The notes beneath the pieces were generated by a model. It worked only from the letters and a program-made list of their open reading frames with translations. It did no database searches and was not told where the DNA came from. Below are positions 18,875-28,191 of a DNA stretch of 64,000 nt, one piece after another; the stretch's first letter is position 1; each line of letters opens with the position of its first letter. The stretch is from an uncultured Lacticaseibacillus sp. (lineage in GTDB: Bacteria; Bacillota; Bacilli; Lactobacillales; Lactobacillaceae): contig CAKRNG010000005.1 in NCBI GenBank assembly GCA_934370925.1, positions 32,814 to 96,813 on the forward strand, given 5' to 3'. The translations under genes and the position numbers were made by a program.

Positions 18875-20659
18875 TTAAAGGAGGGCCAGATGAATCGTCT
18901 GGGCCGTTGTTTTACTAATTCCGATTGCTTGCAGTTCCGCGATGCTGGCAGCCTTGATGTTATTAATCGTCTTAAACTCGCGCATTAACTTTGCCCGCGT
19001 CTTCGGACCTACGCCCTTAATCTCTTCGAGGCGACTCGTCAGACTTGTTTTACTGCGCAGTTGCCGGTGGAAGGTAATCGCAAATCGGTGCACCTCATCT
19101 TGAATCCGTTCAAGTAAATAAAAGCCCTGACTACGCGGATTTAACTCAATCGGCTGATCCAAATCACCATAAAGCAATGCCGCCGTTTTGTGCTTATTAT
19201 TCTTCACCATCCCCGCCACCGGAATGTCCAAGTTGAGTTCATTCTCCAAGACATCCTTGGCTGCATTCATTTCAATTGCGCCCCCATCCATCAAAATCAA
19301 GTCTGGAAGTGGCTTTTCTTCTTTCAACAGACGGGAATAGCGGCGGAAAATAACCTCCCGCGTGTTCGCATCTTCATTGGCGCTGTGGTCGTTTTCATCT
19401 TGCGCCAGCTTGTACTTCCGGTAATTCGTCTTCTCTGGCCGTCCGTCCACGAATTGAATCATGGCACTAACAGGTTCGGCCCCCTGAATGTGGCTATGGT
19501 CGAATGCTTCAATCACGTGTCCATCCCGGGGCAAGTCAAGCGCCGTCATGATTTCAGCTTGCGCTTCCACCGTCTTCCGGTTGTCCAGTTCCAGCAACCG
19601 AAACTTTTCTTCCAGCGTAATCCGGCTATTCTTAGCGGCGAGTTCCATCAGGGCCCGCTTCTCCCCACGTTGCGGCGTGCGCACAGGGACCCCAATCACG
19701 TCGCTCAACACGTCATTATCCATCCCCGCGGGCACCAGGATTTCTCGTGGCTTCACGTTGTTTTTCCGGTTGTAGAACTGCATGATGAAGGACTCAAATT
19801 CTTCCTCAGCCGTGTTGACGATTGGGAACAACCGCTTCTCCCGCTTCATGAGTCGCGCTTGCCGAATGAAGAATACCTGAATGGAAATCCACCCTTTATC
19901 CCAGTAAAAGTTAAATAAGTCGCGCGTCGTGTGGTCAGTTGAAATAATCTTCTGCTTTTCAACCGTTGCCTCAATATATTTAATCTGGTCGCGAATTTCG
20001 CCCGCGCGTTCATATTCCTCGCCCTCAGCAGCCGCCATCATCCGTTTCGTCAGACTAGCCTTGACCTTCGCCGTGTTGCCGTTCAAAAAACTTTTGATTC
20101 GGGCAATTTGCGTGGCGTATTCCTGCTCAGGCACTTCCTGAAAGCACGCACCTAAACATTGGCCCATGTGGTAATACAAGCAGGGACGTCCCTGATACCC
20201 ATTACACCGCCGTAACGGGTAGACGCGCTGAATGAATTGGAGTGTTTCCTCCGCCGCGTAAACGTTGGGGTATGGGCCGAAGTAATAGGCACCATCCTTA
20301 CGCACATCACTAACAATCAGCGTCCGGGGATCACGTTCATTGGTAATCTTAATGTAGGGGTAGCCCGTCCCCTTCTTTAACTTAATATTGTAGTAAGGCT
20401 GATACTTCTGGATTAATGTAATTTCGAGGAGGAAAGCTTCTTTATCCGTGCTCGTCACGATGAAGTCAAAATCAGCAATTTCCGAAACCAATTTTGCCGT
20501 CTTCCCGTCATGGTGACTCTTGAAGTATGACCGTACGCGATTTTTAAGGTTTTTGGCCTTCCCCACGTAAATAATCTTGCCGGTAATATCCTTCATTTGG
20601 TAGCTCCCCGGCAAGTCAGGGAGGAGAGACAACTTCTGTTCAATATGTTCGGACGCCAT
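18875..20659 (-). CDS. uvrC: Excinuclease ABC subunit C
   Basis: Makes the dual incisions in nucleotide excision repair after UvrA/UvrB damage recognition. The 594-aa protein has an N-terminal GIY-YIG nuclease (LPGSYQM.., IYVGKAKNLKNRVRSYF, about 14-48), and a cysteine cluster CNGYQGRPCLYYHMGQCLGAC (about 153-173). A UVR helix pair lies near 205-240 (EEYERAGEIRDQI). The RNase H-like endonuclease contains FDHSHIQGAEPV and LMDGG, and two C-terminal HhH motifs end IKGVGPKTRAKL and QAIGISKTTAQTI. AAAGGAGG supports the ATG. Length is normal. Confidence 0.98.
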   Translation of the reverse strand: MASEHIEQKLSLLPDLPGSYQMKDITGKIIYVGKAKNLKNRVRSYFKSHHDGKTAKLVSEIADFDFIVTSTDKEAFLLEITLIQKYQPYYNIKLKKGTGYPYIKITNERDPRTLIVSDVRKDGAYYFGPYPNVYAAEETLQFIQRVYPLRRCNGYQGRPCLYYHMGQCLGACFQEVPEQEYATQIARIKSFLNGNTAKVKASLTKRMMAAAEGEEYERAGEIRDQIKYIEATVEKQKIISTDHTTRDLFNFYWDKGWISIQVFFIRQARLMKREKRLFPIVNTAEEEFESFIMQFYNRKNNVKPREILVPAGMDNDVLSDVIGVPVRTPQRGEKRALMELAAKNSRITLEEKFRLLELDNRKTVEAQAEIMTALDLPRDGHVIEAFDHSHIQGAEPVSAMIQFVDGRPEKTNYRKYKLAQDENDHSANEDANTREVIFRRYSRLLKEEKPLPDLILMDGGAIEMNAAKDVLENELNLDIPVAGMVKNNKHKTAALLYGDLDQPIELNPRSQGFYLLERIQDEVHRFAITFHRQLRSKTSLTSRLEEIKGVGPKTRAKLMREFKTINNIKAASIAELQAIGISKTTAQTIHLALL

Positions 20660-20750
20660 CGTGCACTTCCTCCTTTAATAATTAGACAAAACGTTTGTTC
20701 GTGTTTCATTGTATCCGGCATTGTTTGGTTTTTCAAGCTTTGCTGTGAGG

Positions 20751-21215
20751 GCGGCGGTTGGGGAGTGTCTTCAGTGGTGGGGCACGGGCCGGCAGTTGCG
20801 GGGGAAATTTCGGCTCCGGTTTTGGCGTGTCTCCAGTGGTGGGGCACGGTTCCATAATTATGACCAAAGCCCGGTCATAATTATTCCACCTCGCTTTGAG
20901 CCTGTCTGACAAAACCCGTCAGCCAGTCTCAAAGTCGTCCCGTATCTAGGCGGTAAACCGCCAAGATACCTTCACCACTTACGACACCCCAAAACCTCCG
21001 CCGAACTTTCCCCCACAACTGCCTACATATACCGCTAATCATCTTCTTGTTTGAATGAAAAGATACTGACGCAACCGTCGCTGTCGCTCCTTGCGCTGCA
21101 TCAGCTTGATGATTCGTGACATTGCGACGCGGAGGATAGAACACCTGCACATCATACTTCAGTGAGCAAACCCACACGCGATAAGGTATTCGCGCAAAGC
21201 CGCGAATACCCGGTC
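20751..21215 (+). repeat. Family 1 repeat, copy C (modules 1 and 2)
   Basis: Module 1 spans 20791-21023 with ends GGCAGTTG and CAACTGCC. Its first hairpin is ATAATTATGACC/GGTCATAATTAT (20854-20884), different from copy A in both arms but still perfectly paired, with the same AAAGCCC loop. The second has CTGAC/GTCAG where copy A has CAGG/CCTG. Module 2 ends in GGTATTCGCG/CGCGAATACC (21185-21210), again a paired change from copy A. An extra partial left end (GGCGGTTGGGGAGTG) lies at 20753-20767. It fills the 616-bp gap between uvrC and glnQ. Confidence 0.85.
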
Positions 21216-21233
21216 TCAAAAAAAATAACCAGA

Positions 21234-21268
21234 CAAAAAGAGACACCCCCAAAGTTAAAGGTGTCTCT
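21234..21268 (-). terminator. Intrinsic terminator after glnQ
   Basis: AGAGACACC (21239-21247) and GGTGTCTCT (21260-21268) pair; a T-run follows on the minus strand. It starts 7 nt past the glnQ stop codon. Confidence 0.88.
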
Positions 21269-21275
21269 CCATTTA

Positions 21276-22022
21276 TTACTGTGCTAATACTTTGCCCAGG
21301 AAGTTCTTTGTCCGTTCTTCCGTTGGGTGATCGAAAACTTGTTCAGGCGTCCCCTTTTCGACGATTTGACCGCCGTCCATGAACCACACCTGATCGGCTA
21401 CCTTGTGTGCAAAGCCCATTTCGTGGGTCACAACGACCATGGTCATCCCGGATTTTGCCAAATCTTGCATTACCTTCAGCACTTCCCCAACCATTTCTGG
21501 GTCCAGTGCGGAGGTTGGTTCGTCAAACAGCATTACATCTGGTTCCATCGCAAGTGCACGTGCAATGGCGACACGCTGCTGCTGACCACCTGACAGACTT
21601 GCTGGGTAGGCATCTGCCTTATCCGCAAGACCAACCTGATCGAGGAGTTCCTTCGCCTTGGCTTCGGCCGCCGCCGTATCCATCCCCTTGACCTTGATAG
21701 GTGCCAAAGTGATGTTTTCAAGCACCGTCTTGTGTGGGAACAGGTTGAACTGCTGGAACACCATCCCCATTTTTTCACGCACCTTGTCCAGTTCCTTTTC
21801 ACCGAGACCAACCAAGTTCGTCCCTTCAAACAGGATTTCGCCGGATGTTGGTTCGCCCAGCCCGTTCAGGCTACGCAGGAACGTACTCTTACCACCACCA
21901 GAAGCCCCGATGACAACAATCACGTCACCCTGGTTAATGGTTTCCGTAATTCCGGTTAAAACTTCATTCTTACCAAAGGACTTCTTGAGGTCCTTGATTT
22001 CTAACAATGCATTATCCAACAT
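21276..22022 (-). CDS. glnQ: Glutamine-type amino acid ABC transporter, ATP-binding protein
   Basis: ATPase of a polar amino acid importer on the cytosolic face of the membrane. The 248-aa protein has Walker [10 protein letters not shown], the Q-loop FQQFNLFPH, signature LSGGQQQR and Walker [14 protein letters not shown], followed by VVTHEMGFA. These are hallmarks of the PAAT (GlnQ/HisP) group. Its ATG overlaps the end of the binding protein-permease gene by 11 nt, with GAAGGGAAG upstream, so the two are translated together. Glutamine is the likely substrate from the fused partner, but other polar amino acids are possible. Confidence 0.93.
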   Translation of the reverse strand: MLDNALLEIKDLKKSFGKNEVLTGITETINQGDVIVVIGASGGGKSTFLRSLNGLGEPTSGEILFEGTNLVGLGEKELDKVREKMGMVFQQFNLFPHKTVLENITLAPIKVKGMDTAAAEAKAKELLDQVGLADKADAYPASLSGGQQQRVAIARALAMEPDVMLFDEPTSALDPEMVGEVLKVMQDLAKSGMTMVVVTHEMGFAHKVADQVWFMDGGQIVEKGTPEQVFDHPTEERTKNFLGKVLAQ

Positions 22023-23481
22023 GTTTCATCTTCCCTTCGAAGTGTGACAGAATCTTGCTCAAGGTGAACGTCATGATGAAGTAGAGAATCATCGCAACCC
22101 CAATTGGCGCAATCCCACGGTACGTTGCCGTCTGCACAACCTTGAGTTGGTAGATCAGGTCCGTCACCCCAATGATGGAAACAATGGAGCTTTCCTTAAT
22201 CAGAGAGATGAATTCATTCCCAAGTGCTGGCCAAATGTTCTTGATGGCTTGTGGCAGAATAATTGTCTGCATCGTCTGCTTCTGTGACAATCCGAGTGAC
22301 CGTGCAGCTTCCGTCTGACCGACAGGGATACTGTTAATCCCCCCACGGATGATTTCAGCCACATACGCCGAAGAGTTAATGGCAACAGCGATAATCCCAG
22401 AAACCAGTGCAGGAATCTGGACAACCATCCCAATTCCGAAGTAAACGAACATTACCTGAACCATCAGTGGTGTGCCACGAATGAATTCAATGTATGCCAC
22501 CGCAATACCGTGAAGAACCTTGCTCTTACCCAAACGCATCAGGGCAAACATAATCCCAAGCAGAATCCCGAAGACAACCGCAACGGCCGTAATCAAGAGC
22601 GTGTAGCCAACCCCGAGTGCGAAGTAGCTCCAGTAGTGCCACATGGACGTGTTAGACGTGTTACCAGCCATGTACTTCCCGGCTGTTGCCAGGTAATCCT
22701 TAGTCTTGTTTTCCTTCTTAATCTTGTCCAGCGTCTTGTTGACCGCATTCACAAGCGTTGTGGAACCCTTTTGGAAACCAATTGCAGTTCCCTGCATGTC
22801 GTCCCCAAGTTCGTACTTCCCATCAATTGCAACAAGCTGACTGTCATTCGCAGCGTAGGCTTCAGCAACTGGCTTTTCAAGGTTAACGGCATCAACCTTG
22901 TTACTCTTAAGGGCCAGAATCAGGTCTGTGACTTTGGAAAGCCCCTTAACCTGAACGTCCTTAATTTGCTTCTTGGCTAAATCATACTGCAGGCTCCCGG
23001 TCTGTGCGCCGACCTTCTTGCCCTGCAAAGCGGTGTGCCCCTTCTTGTAGAGCTTTGCATCCGCCTTATTTACCAAGATATCTTGACCACCCTGGTAGTA
23101 AACGTGTGAGAAATCAACACTCTTCGCACGTTCGTTGGTTGGGCTCATCCCAGAGATGACCATATCAACCTTACCCGTTTCAAGGGCAACCAGAAGTTGA
23201 TCGAAGTCCATCTGCTTAATCTTGAGCTTCACGCCAAGATCCTTCGCGATGGCCTTCCCAACCTCAACGTCCATCCCTTCAACTTGGTTTTGCCCAGCAA
23301 CGTTCACCAAGAATTCATAGGGTGCGTAGTCAGGACTCGTGCCCATCACGATGGTGCCCTTGTCCTTAATCTTCTGTAAACTGTCGTCCGTCGCTGCGTT
23401 TGCCTGATTGGCGGTGCTGAAACTCATCACCGTGACCAATCCAAGCAAGAACGCCAGGACGATCTGCTTAATCTTCTTCAT
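22012..23481 (-). CDS. glnP: Amino acid ABC transporter, substrate-binding protein fused to permease
   Basis: A 489-aa polypeptide combining extracellular capture and membrane passage. A signal peptide ([21 protein letters not shown].., cut near ANAA) leads to a type-3 solute-binding domain (about 35-275, with [15 protein letters not shown] and [20 protein letters not shown]). A membrane domain (about 285-489) carries the permease EAA loop [24 protein letters not shown]-permease fusion is known for GlnP of lactic acid bacteria, which carry one or two binding domains; this one has a single domain. The ATG at 23481 has AAAGGGGA before it; the upstream in-frame extension is not used. Confidence 0.93.
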   Translation of the reverse strand: MKKIKQIVLAFLLGLVTVMSFSTANQANAATDDSLQKIKDKGTIVMGTSPDYAPYEFLVNVAGQNQVEGMDVEVGKAIAKDLGVKLKIKQMDFDQLLVALETGKVDMVISGMSPTNERAKSVDFSHVYYQGGQDILVNKADAKLYKKGHTALQGKKVGAQTGSLQYDLAKKQIKDVQVKGLSKVTDLILALKSNKVDAVNLEKPVAEAYAANDSQLVAIDGKYELGDDMQGTAIGFQKGSTTLVNAVNKTLDKIKKENKTKDYLATAGKYMAGNTSNTSMWHYWSYFALGVGYTLLITAVAVVFGILLGIMFALMRLGKSKVLHGIAVAYIEFIRGTPLMVQVMFVYFGIGMVVQIPALVSGIIAVAINSSAYVAEIIRGGINSIPVGQTEAARSLGLSQKQTMQTIILPQAIKNIWPALGNEFISLIKESSIVSIIGVTDLIYQLKVVQTATYRGIAPIGVAMILYFIMTFTLSKILSHFEGKMKHVG

Positions 23482-23515
23482 AACCAAAAATCCCCTTTGA
23501 TTTGTGTATGCGACT

Positions 23516-23544
23516 ACTATACACAAAAATCGATTTTTATGCAA
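23516..23544 (-). promoter_or_regulatory. Promoter of the glnPQ operon with a palindromic spacer
   Basis: On the minus strand: TTGCAT (23544-23539), a 17-nt spacer and TATAGT (23521-23516). The spacer contains the palindrome AAAAATCGATTTTT (23525-23538), well placed for a repressor. No known regulator site is recognised. Confidence 0.65.
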
Positions 23545-23635
23545 CAAAAATCGCAAGAAAATTCATTAATTTGTGTGTAATAGCTTTCATCCGCGGTGCT
23601 AAAAGATTACGGTTCGCCGATTTCAGTCCTATTCG

Positions 23636-23644
23636 TGATATAAT
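23636..23644 (+). promoter_or_regulatory. Extended -10 promoter for the 58-aa gene
   Basis: TGATATAAT fits an extended -10 (TGnTATAAT). No good -35 is visible at 16-18 nt. The start codon of the small gene is 54 nt downstream. Confidence 0.5.
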
Positions 23645-23697
23645 ACAAACAAATTGAATGTCGCCCAAAAACAATCGGCGCTAAAGGAGATTAAACA

Positions 23698-23874
23698 ATG
23701 GGACTTAAAGTGAATATGCAGATGGATATGAATAAGCTGTTCGACAAATTCGCCTCATTACCAGACGAAAAGACCCCCAAGCTTGACATTGATGCACGTA
23801 AGGAACAACAAGAAAAAGAACGCAAGGCAGCCTATGATCGTCTCGATAAAAAGGGCGAAAAGGACGAGAAATAA
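23698..23874 (+). CDS. Small highly charged protein, 58 aa, unknown function
   Basis: An ORF MGLKVNMQMDMNKLFDKFAS... continuing to a Lys/Glu/Asp-rich helical tail ending GEKDEK. AAAGGAG lies 8 nt before the ATG, an extended -10 lies upstream, and a strong terminator starts 17 nt after the stop. The signals therefore support a real gene despite its length. It is the only plus-strand gene between 7 and 33 kb. No membrane segment, cysteine or known motif is seen; the tail may be a single amphipathic helix. Confidence 0.75.
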   Translation: MGLKVNMQMDMNKLFDKFASLPDEKTPKLDIDARKEQQEKERKAAYDRLDKKGEKDEK

Positions 23875-23890
23875 GCCACATTCACCCAAT

Positions 23891-23928
23891 ACAAAAAGGG
23901 CCGGAATTAATCTTCCGGCCCTTTTTGT
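23891..23928. terminator. Bidirectional terminator between the 58-aa gene and the MazG-like gene
   Basis: ACAAAAAGGGCCGGAA (23891-23906) pairs perfectly with TTCCGGCCCTTTTTGT (23913-23928). There is a T-run on each strand and the flanking genes converge here. Confidence 0.9.
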
Positions 23929-23951
23929 ATATATACATTTTTAAATGTATA

Positions 23952-24242
23952 TTATCGCTTTATTTTTGGATATTTCTTCTCTAAATTTGCAATATTTGCC
24001 TTTGCCACGTCATCAAAATCAATATCCGCCCAAAGCGCAATCTGACTAAGGTACCAAAGAACATCGCCCATTTCGTGCTTAAGCGCTTCTTTATCCAGTT
24101 CGGCGCCCTGGAACGTATACTTCTTAATTAAATCAATCGTTTCACCGGATTCACTCGCCAATCCCAACGATAAATTCGTTAAAACATGCTCATTACCCTC
24201 AAGTGTGCGGTTTGCAAGATGCTGATAGTCGTTAAAGTCCAT
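23952..24242 (-). CDS. MazG-like nucleotide pyrophosphohydrolase
   Basis: A 96-aa protein from MDFNDYQHLANRTL. Residues ASESGETIDLIKKYTFQG and HEMGDVLWYLSQIA carry the E-x(2)-E and E-x(2)-D metal ligands of the all-alpha MazG fold, which hydrolyses (d)NTPs to monophosphate and pyrophosphate; the substrate is unknown. The start is not obvious. A TTG at 24281 opens the frame, but the strong AAAAGGGGG lies about 30 nt before the ATG at 24242. A hairpin GCCAG-x7-CTGGC between them would bring the effective spacing to about 10 nt. It lies 49 nt behind ysxC and is probably co-transcribed. Confidence 0.85.
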   Translation of the reverse strand: MDFNDYQHLANRTLEGNEHVLTNLSLGLASESGETIDLIKKYTFQGAELDKEALKHEMGDVLWYLSQIALWADIDFDDVAKANIANLEKKYPKIKR

Positions 24243-24291
24243 CGTAACATTGCCAGAAAAATCCTGGCGCCCCCTTTTCAAATTTTTTAAA

Positions 24292-24885
24292 TTACTGATT
24301 TAACCCTGACTGCTGCTCAATCCATGACCAAACTTCCTCATACCCAACCTTTGTCTGGGAAGAGAACGGAATCCACGGCGTTGCGGCGTTTAAATGCAAT
24401 CCCTTACGCATTTGGGATTCACTCTTGTTCCACTGACTCTTTTTAACTTTATCAATCTTCGTCCCGACCACGAGCATTGGTACATCGTAGTACTTCAGGT
24501 ATTCGAACATCGACTGATCCAATTCGGTGGGTTCGTGACGTGCATCCACCAGTTGCACAACGCCTGCCAACTGCTGTCGCGTCTGCAGATATTGCTCAAT
24601 CATGGTTGCAAACTTTGCACGATCTGACTTGCTGACCTTCGCGTACCCGTAACCAGGCACATCCACAAAGTGCAGATCCTGGTTCACACGGTAGAAATTG
24701 ATTGTTTGCGTCTTACCAGGCACAGCAGACGTTCTCGCCACCTTGTTTCGTTGGAGCAGCGTGTTGATGAGGGAGCTCTTCCCGACGTTTGAGCGGCCGA
24801 CAAAGGCAATCTCAGGCAGGTTTGTATCTGGGTACTGCTCGGCACGAACAGCACTAATAATGATTTCGACATCGTTGACTTGCAT
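24292..24885 (-). CDS. ysxC: GTPase YsxC/EngB
   Basis: Essential GTPase for assembly of the 50S subunit. The 197-aa protein begins MQVNDVEIIISAVRAEQYP and has the P-loop GRSNVGKSS (31-39), a switch region VARTSAVPGKTQTINF, G3 DVPGYG and G4 GTKIDK. AAAGGACGG precedes the ATG. It is downstream of clpX, as in many lactobacilli, but the two are split here by a family 1 repeat and a terminator. The clpX-ysxC linkage is one of the marks of the clade. Confidence 0.96.
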   Translation of the reverse strand: MQVNDVEIIISAVRAEQYPDTNLPEIAFVGRSNVGKSSLINTLLQRNKVARTSAVPGKTQTINFYRVNQDLHFVDVPGYGYAKVSKSDRAKFATMIEQYLQTRQQLAGVVQLVDARHEPTELDQSMFEYLKYYDVPMLVVGTKIDKVKKSQWNKSESQMRKGLHLNAATPWIPFSSQTKVGYEEVWSWIEQQSGLNQ

Positions 24886-24927
24886 AATTTCCGTCCTTTC
24901 CTACTCAAGACAGTTTAACACATCACG

Positions 24928-25107
24928 GGCCGGCAGTTGCGCTATTCATCTTTAGTTTTGAATGAAAAGATGTTGACGCAATTGTCGCTGTCGCTCCTTG
25001 CGTTGCATCCTTCTGCTTGCCGTTTACATTAGACCTCGGAGAATAAAATCACAGTGCGTCAACCTAAACTCGATAAGACATTCGCGCACAGCCGCGAATG
25101 TCCTGCC
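24928..25107 (+). repeat. Family 1 repeat, copy D (module 2 with a trace of module 1)
   Basis: Only GGCCGGCAGTTGCG remains of module 1 (24928-24941); it joins directly to module 2. The TTGACGCAA and TCGCTGTCGCTCCTTGCG segments are present, then a copy-specific stretch, then GACATTCGC/GCGAATGTC (25078-25101) with loop GCACAGCC. It lies between the ysxC start and the clpX terminator; the 294-bp gap 24886-25179 holds nothing else. Confidence 0.75.
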
Positions 25108-25133
25108 AAAAAAAGATTTTCTCGCCAAGGCAA

Positions 25134-25164
25134 ACAAAAAAGACTTCACGGATGAAGTCTTTTC
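25134..25164 (-). terminator. Intrinsic terminator after clpX
   Basis: AAAAGACTTCA and TGAAGTCTTTT pair around a CGGA-type loop. A T-run follows on the minus strand, 16 nt past the clpX stop codon. Confidence 0.88.
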
Positions 25165-25179
25165 TGTTGCCGTATCGAA

Positions 25180-26421
25180 TTATGAAGCTTCAACGACAAC
25201 TAGTTCAGCAGCGCCAGTTCCCTCAACGGTATCAGCGGTGATGACTGCCTTTGTGACGTCTGAACGACTTGGTAACTCGAACATGATGTCCTGCATTACC
25301 TTTTCAATGATGGACCGCAGACCACGGGCACCTGTGTCACGTTCGATGGCCTCATGCGCAATCGCTTGAAGTGCATCTGGTGTGAATTCGAGTTCCTTGT
25401 TGTCCAAGGCCATCAGCTTTGTGTACTGCTTGACGAGTGCGTTCTTCGGTTCCGTCAGAATCCGAACCAAATCATCCTCCGTCAGCTTTTCAAGGGCTGC
25501 CAAAATTGGGATTCGGCCGATGAATTCAGGGATAATCCCAAACTTCATCAGGTCTTCTGGGATGATTTGCTGCATCAAGCTCTCAGTTTCGTCAATGTCT
25601 TCAGCACTATCCGTTCCAAAACCGATTGTCTTCTCGCCAATACGGTTCTTCACGATGGATTCGATGCCGTCAAACGCACCCCCAACAATAAACAAGATGT
25701 TGGTCGTGTCGATCTGAATCAGTTCCTGCTGTGGGTGCTTCCGGCCGCCTTGTGGTGGAACAGAAGCAATGGTTCCTTCCAGAATCTTCAGCAAGGCCTG
25801 CTGCACACCTTCACCCGAAACGTCACGCGTGATAGACACGTTTTCGCTCTTCTTGGCAATCTTATCGATTTCGTCGATATAGATAATACCCTTTTGCGCA
25901 CGTTCAACGTCAAAGTCCGCATTCTGAAGGAGCTTAAGCAAGATGTTTTCGACATCTTCCCCAACATAACCAGCTTCAGTCAGCGTGGTGGCGTCGGCAA
26001 TCGCAAATGGCACTTGCAAGATGCGTGCCAAACTCTGCGCGAGGAAGGTCTTCCCACTCCCAGTTGGCCCGATCAGCGCAATGTTACTCTTCTGGAGTTC
26101 CGTGTCCCCTTCTTGCGCAATCGCCATCTGGTTAATACGCTTGTAGTGGTTGTACACCGCAACAGCAAGGGCCTTCTTCGCCGCGTCCTGGCCAATCACG
26201 TAATCATTCAAAATTTTCATGATTTCAAGTGGCTTTGGCACTTCGGTTAAGTTCTTAATGGACTCTTCTTTGAATTCTTCGTCAACGATTTGCTTGCACA
26301 AGTCGATACATTCATTACAAATATATACACCAGGGCCCGCAACGATTCGCTTTACCTGGTCCTGTGATTTGCCGCAAAACGAGCACGTCACGGTTTCCTT
26401 GGTATCTACATCGTCATACAT
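25180..26421 (-). CDS. clpX: ClpX, ATPase subunit of the ClpXP protease
   Basis: AAA+ unfoldase that recognises substrates and feeds them to ClpP. The 413-aa protein has an N-terminal C4 zinc finger (Cys13, 16, 35, 38), Walker A GPTGSGKT near 115, Walker [11 protein letters not shown] and the RKHP pore-loop neighbourhood ([14 protein letters not shown]). The ClpP-binding IGF loop reads IGF in [16 protein letters not shown] supports the ATG. It lies downstream of tig with its own terminator on either side. No CtsR box was noticed upstream. Confidence 0.97.
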   Translation of the reverse strand: MYDDVDTKETVTCSFCGKSQDQVKRIVAGPGVYICNECIDLCKQIVDEEFKEESIKNLTEVPKPLEIMKILNDYVIGQDAAKKALAVAVYNHYKRINQMAIAQEGDTELQKSNIALIGPTGSGKTFLAQSLARILQVPFAIADATTLTEAGYVGEDVENILLKLLQNADFDVERAQKGIIYIDEIDKIAKKSENVSITRDVSGEGVQQALLKILEGTIASVPPQGGRKHPQQELIQIDTTNILFIVGGAFDGIESIVKNRIGEKTIGFGTDSAEDIDETESLMQQIIPEDLMKFGIIPEFIGRIPILAALEKLTEDDLVRILTEPKNALVKQYTKLMALDNKELEFTPDALQAIAHEAIERDTGARGLRSIIEKVMQDIMFELPSRSDVTKAVITADTVEGTGAAELVVVEAS

Positions 26422-26570
26422 TCATTTCACCCCTTAAATTAATCCGCGTGAATAAGACTATTCACCCGATTGTCAATTCATGCTAACACAAGTTTCTGCC
26501 TGTCGCCAACGGACACGCATCCCGGTCTGTCCCACTTCATTGACTCGTTTAAGTTTCGTATTTTTGTCAT

Positions 26571-26607
26571 AAAAAGGGAGCCGAGAAGAAATTCCCGACT
26601 CCCCTTT
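26571..26607 (-). terminator. Intrinsic terminator after tig
   Basis: AAAGGGAGCCGAGA pairs with the CCCGACTCCCCTTT side with wobble pairs and one bulge; T5 follows on the minus strand. It lies 18 nt past the tig stop codon. Confidence 0.75.
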
Positions 26608-26625
26608 CGCTACTGGGCTAGCTTA

Positions 26626-27909
26626 TTAAGCTTCTTCAACAGCGGCATCGCGAATTGCGGCGATTGCCTTCTGCATGGTGATGTCGTGTGCAAGCATTTC
26701 ATCGCTGAGTGCGTTGCGTACGGCAGTCTTTTCCATCCCGTAGTCATCAGCCAAGTGGTCGATTTCTGCATCGATGTCAGCCTGGTCTGCGGTCAACCCT
26801 TCTGCGTCAACGATTGCTTCGAGCACAAGGTTGGTCTTTACGCGGGTTTCAGCGTTCTGCTTGAACTGTTCACGCAAGGTGTCCTGGTTCGTCCCCGTCA
26901 ACTTGAAGTACATGTCAGCACTGATACCCTGGCGCTGCATGTTGCCAAGGTACTGATCCATCTGCTGCTGAACGTCGGTGTCGATCATGGCATCAGGAAT
27001 CTGTTCAACTTCAGCGTTGTCAACTGCGGCCTTGATTGCAGCTTCTTCAGTTGCTTCCTGGGCTGCCGTTGCCTTCTTGTCTTCAAGATCCTTGCGAACC
27101 TTTGCCTTCAATTCGTCGAGGGTGTCAACATCTTCGTCAACATCCTTTGCAAACTCGTCGTCAAGTTCAGGCAATTCCTTCACCTTGACTTCGTGAAGCG
27201 TCGTTGCAAATTCAGCTTCCTTACCGGCAAGTTCCTTTGCCTGATAGTCTTCAGGGAAGGTAACCTTAACCGTCACGTCTTCATCAGCCTTGTGACCAAC
27301 AAGCTGGTCTTCAAAACCAGGGATGAACGAACCTGAGCCAAGTTCAAGGCTGTAGTTCTTAGCTGAGCCGCCATCGAATTCAACGCCATCAACAGTTCCG
27401 TTGTAATCAATCACAACGGTGTCACCGTTCTTAGCAGCTTCTTCGCTAACAACCATTTCTGCAAGGTCCTGACGCTTCTTTTCGAGGTCAGCATCAACAT
27501 CTTCATCGCTAACAGTGCTGTCCTGCTTAGGAACGGAAACGCCCTTGTATTCGCCAAGCTTAATTTCAGGCTTAACGGTGACCGTTGCCTTGATGGTCCA
27601 GGCTTCCCCTGGTTCCATGCTTTCGATATCAATCTGTGGCTGATCGACTGGTTCGAGGCCAGCTTCGTCAACAGCTGCTTCATAAGCATCTGGCAAAACG
27701 ATGTTCAATGCATCTTCGTAAAGTGCGGATTCACCGTACATCTTGTTAAAGATGCTACGGGTTACCTTACCCTTACGGAAACCAGGAACGGTAATGTTCC
27801 CGCGAACCTTAGCAAAGGCCTTGTCCAAGCCTTCCTTAATTGTTGCTTCGTCAATTTCAAAAGTCAGGTCGCCAGTAATGGCGTCCGTCTTGTTCCACTT
27901 TGCAGTCAT
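26626..27909 (-). CDS. tig: Trigger factor (ribosome-associated chaperone and prolyl isomerase)
   Basis: Binds at the ribosomal exit tunnel and shields nascent chains. The 427-aa protein has the ribosome-docking motif GFRKGKVTR (about 42-50), an FKBP-type PPIase domain (about 160-245, [15 protein letters not shown].. and [19 protein letters not shown]) and the helical C-terminal cradle. It is Asp/Glu-rich as expected. Its start has GGAGGAAT upstream. A predicted promoter lies about 70 nt upstream, and a terminator follows. The gene order tuf-tig-clpX is conserved in lactobacilli. Confidence 0.97.
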   Translation of the reverse strand: MTAKWNKTDAITGDLTFEIDEATIKEGLDKAFAKVRGNITVPGFRKGKVTRSIFNKMYGESALYEDALNIVLPDAYEAAVDEAGLEPVDQPQIDIESMEPGEAWTIKATVTVKPEIKLGEYKGVSVPKQDSTVSDEDVDADLEKKRQDLAEMVVSEEAAKNGDTVVIDYNGTVDGVEFDGGSAKNYSLELGSGSFIPGFEDQLVGHKADEDVTVKVTFPEDYQAKELAGKEAEFATTLHEVKVKELPELDDEFAKDVDEDVDTLDELKAKVRKDLEDKKATAAQEATEEAAIKAAVDNAEVEQIPDAMIDTDVQQQMDQYLGNMQRQGISADMYFKLTGTNQDTLREQFKQNAETRVKTNLVLEAIVDAEGLTADQADIDAEIDHLADDYGMEKTAVRNALSDEMLAHDITMQKAIAAIRDAAVEEA

Positions 27910-27977
27910 GGTATTCCTCCGACATTGGTGTTGTCAGCGAATGCACTTATGGCAATCGCTGCTGTACATACCGTATT

Positions 27978-28006
27978 ATGATACCCGAATTTGCCCCTTT
28001 TGTAAA
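27978..28006 (-). promoter_or_regulatory. Promoter of tig
   Basis: On the minus strand: TTTACA (28006-28001), a 17-nt spacer and TATCAT (27983-27978), 69 nt before the tig start. Confidence 0.65.
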
Positions 28007-28143
28007 ATAATTGAACGTTTTTATGGACATTTTACAGAATACGTCTCGTTTGTGTCCCTACCAAACCTAATTTATCGTTATAGATTCGTGTTACACCCAC
28101 TCTATCGCAGGTTTCATCACACTCCAAAACAATTTTTGCCAAC

Positions 28144-28172
28144 AAAAAAAGCCCCCGCAAGCGGAGACTTTC
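28144..28172 (-). terminator. Intrinsic terminator after tuf
   Basis: GCCCCCGC and GCGGAGACTT pair imperfectly around a tight loop (CAA); T7 follows on the minus strand, 20 nt past the tuf stop codon. Confidence 0.7.
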
Positions 28173-28191
28173 TTTTGTTGTGCAGGTGTAA

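Noticed and set aside
25354..26250. 298-aa plus-strand ORF across clpX
   Set aside because: Antisense shadow of clpX, without promoter, site or recognisable motif.
26470..27336. 288-aa plus-strand ORF across tig
   Set aside because: Antisense shadow of trigger factor; Phe/Leu/Cys-rich composition reflects the acidic coding strand.
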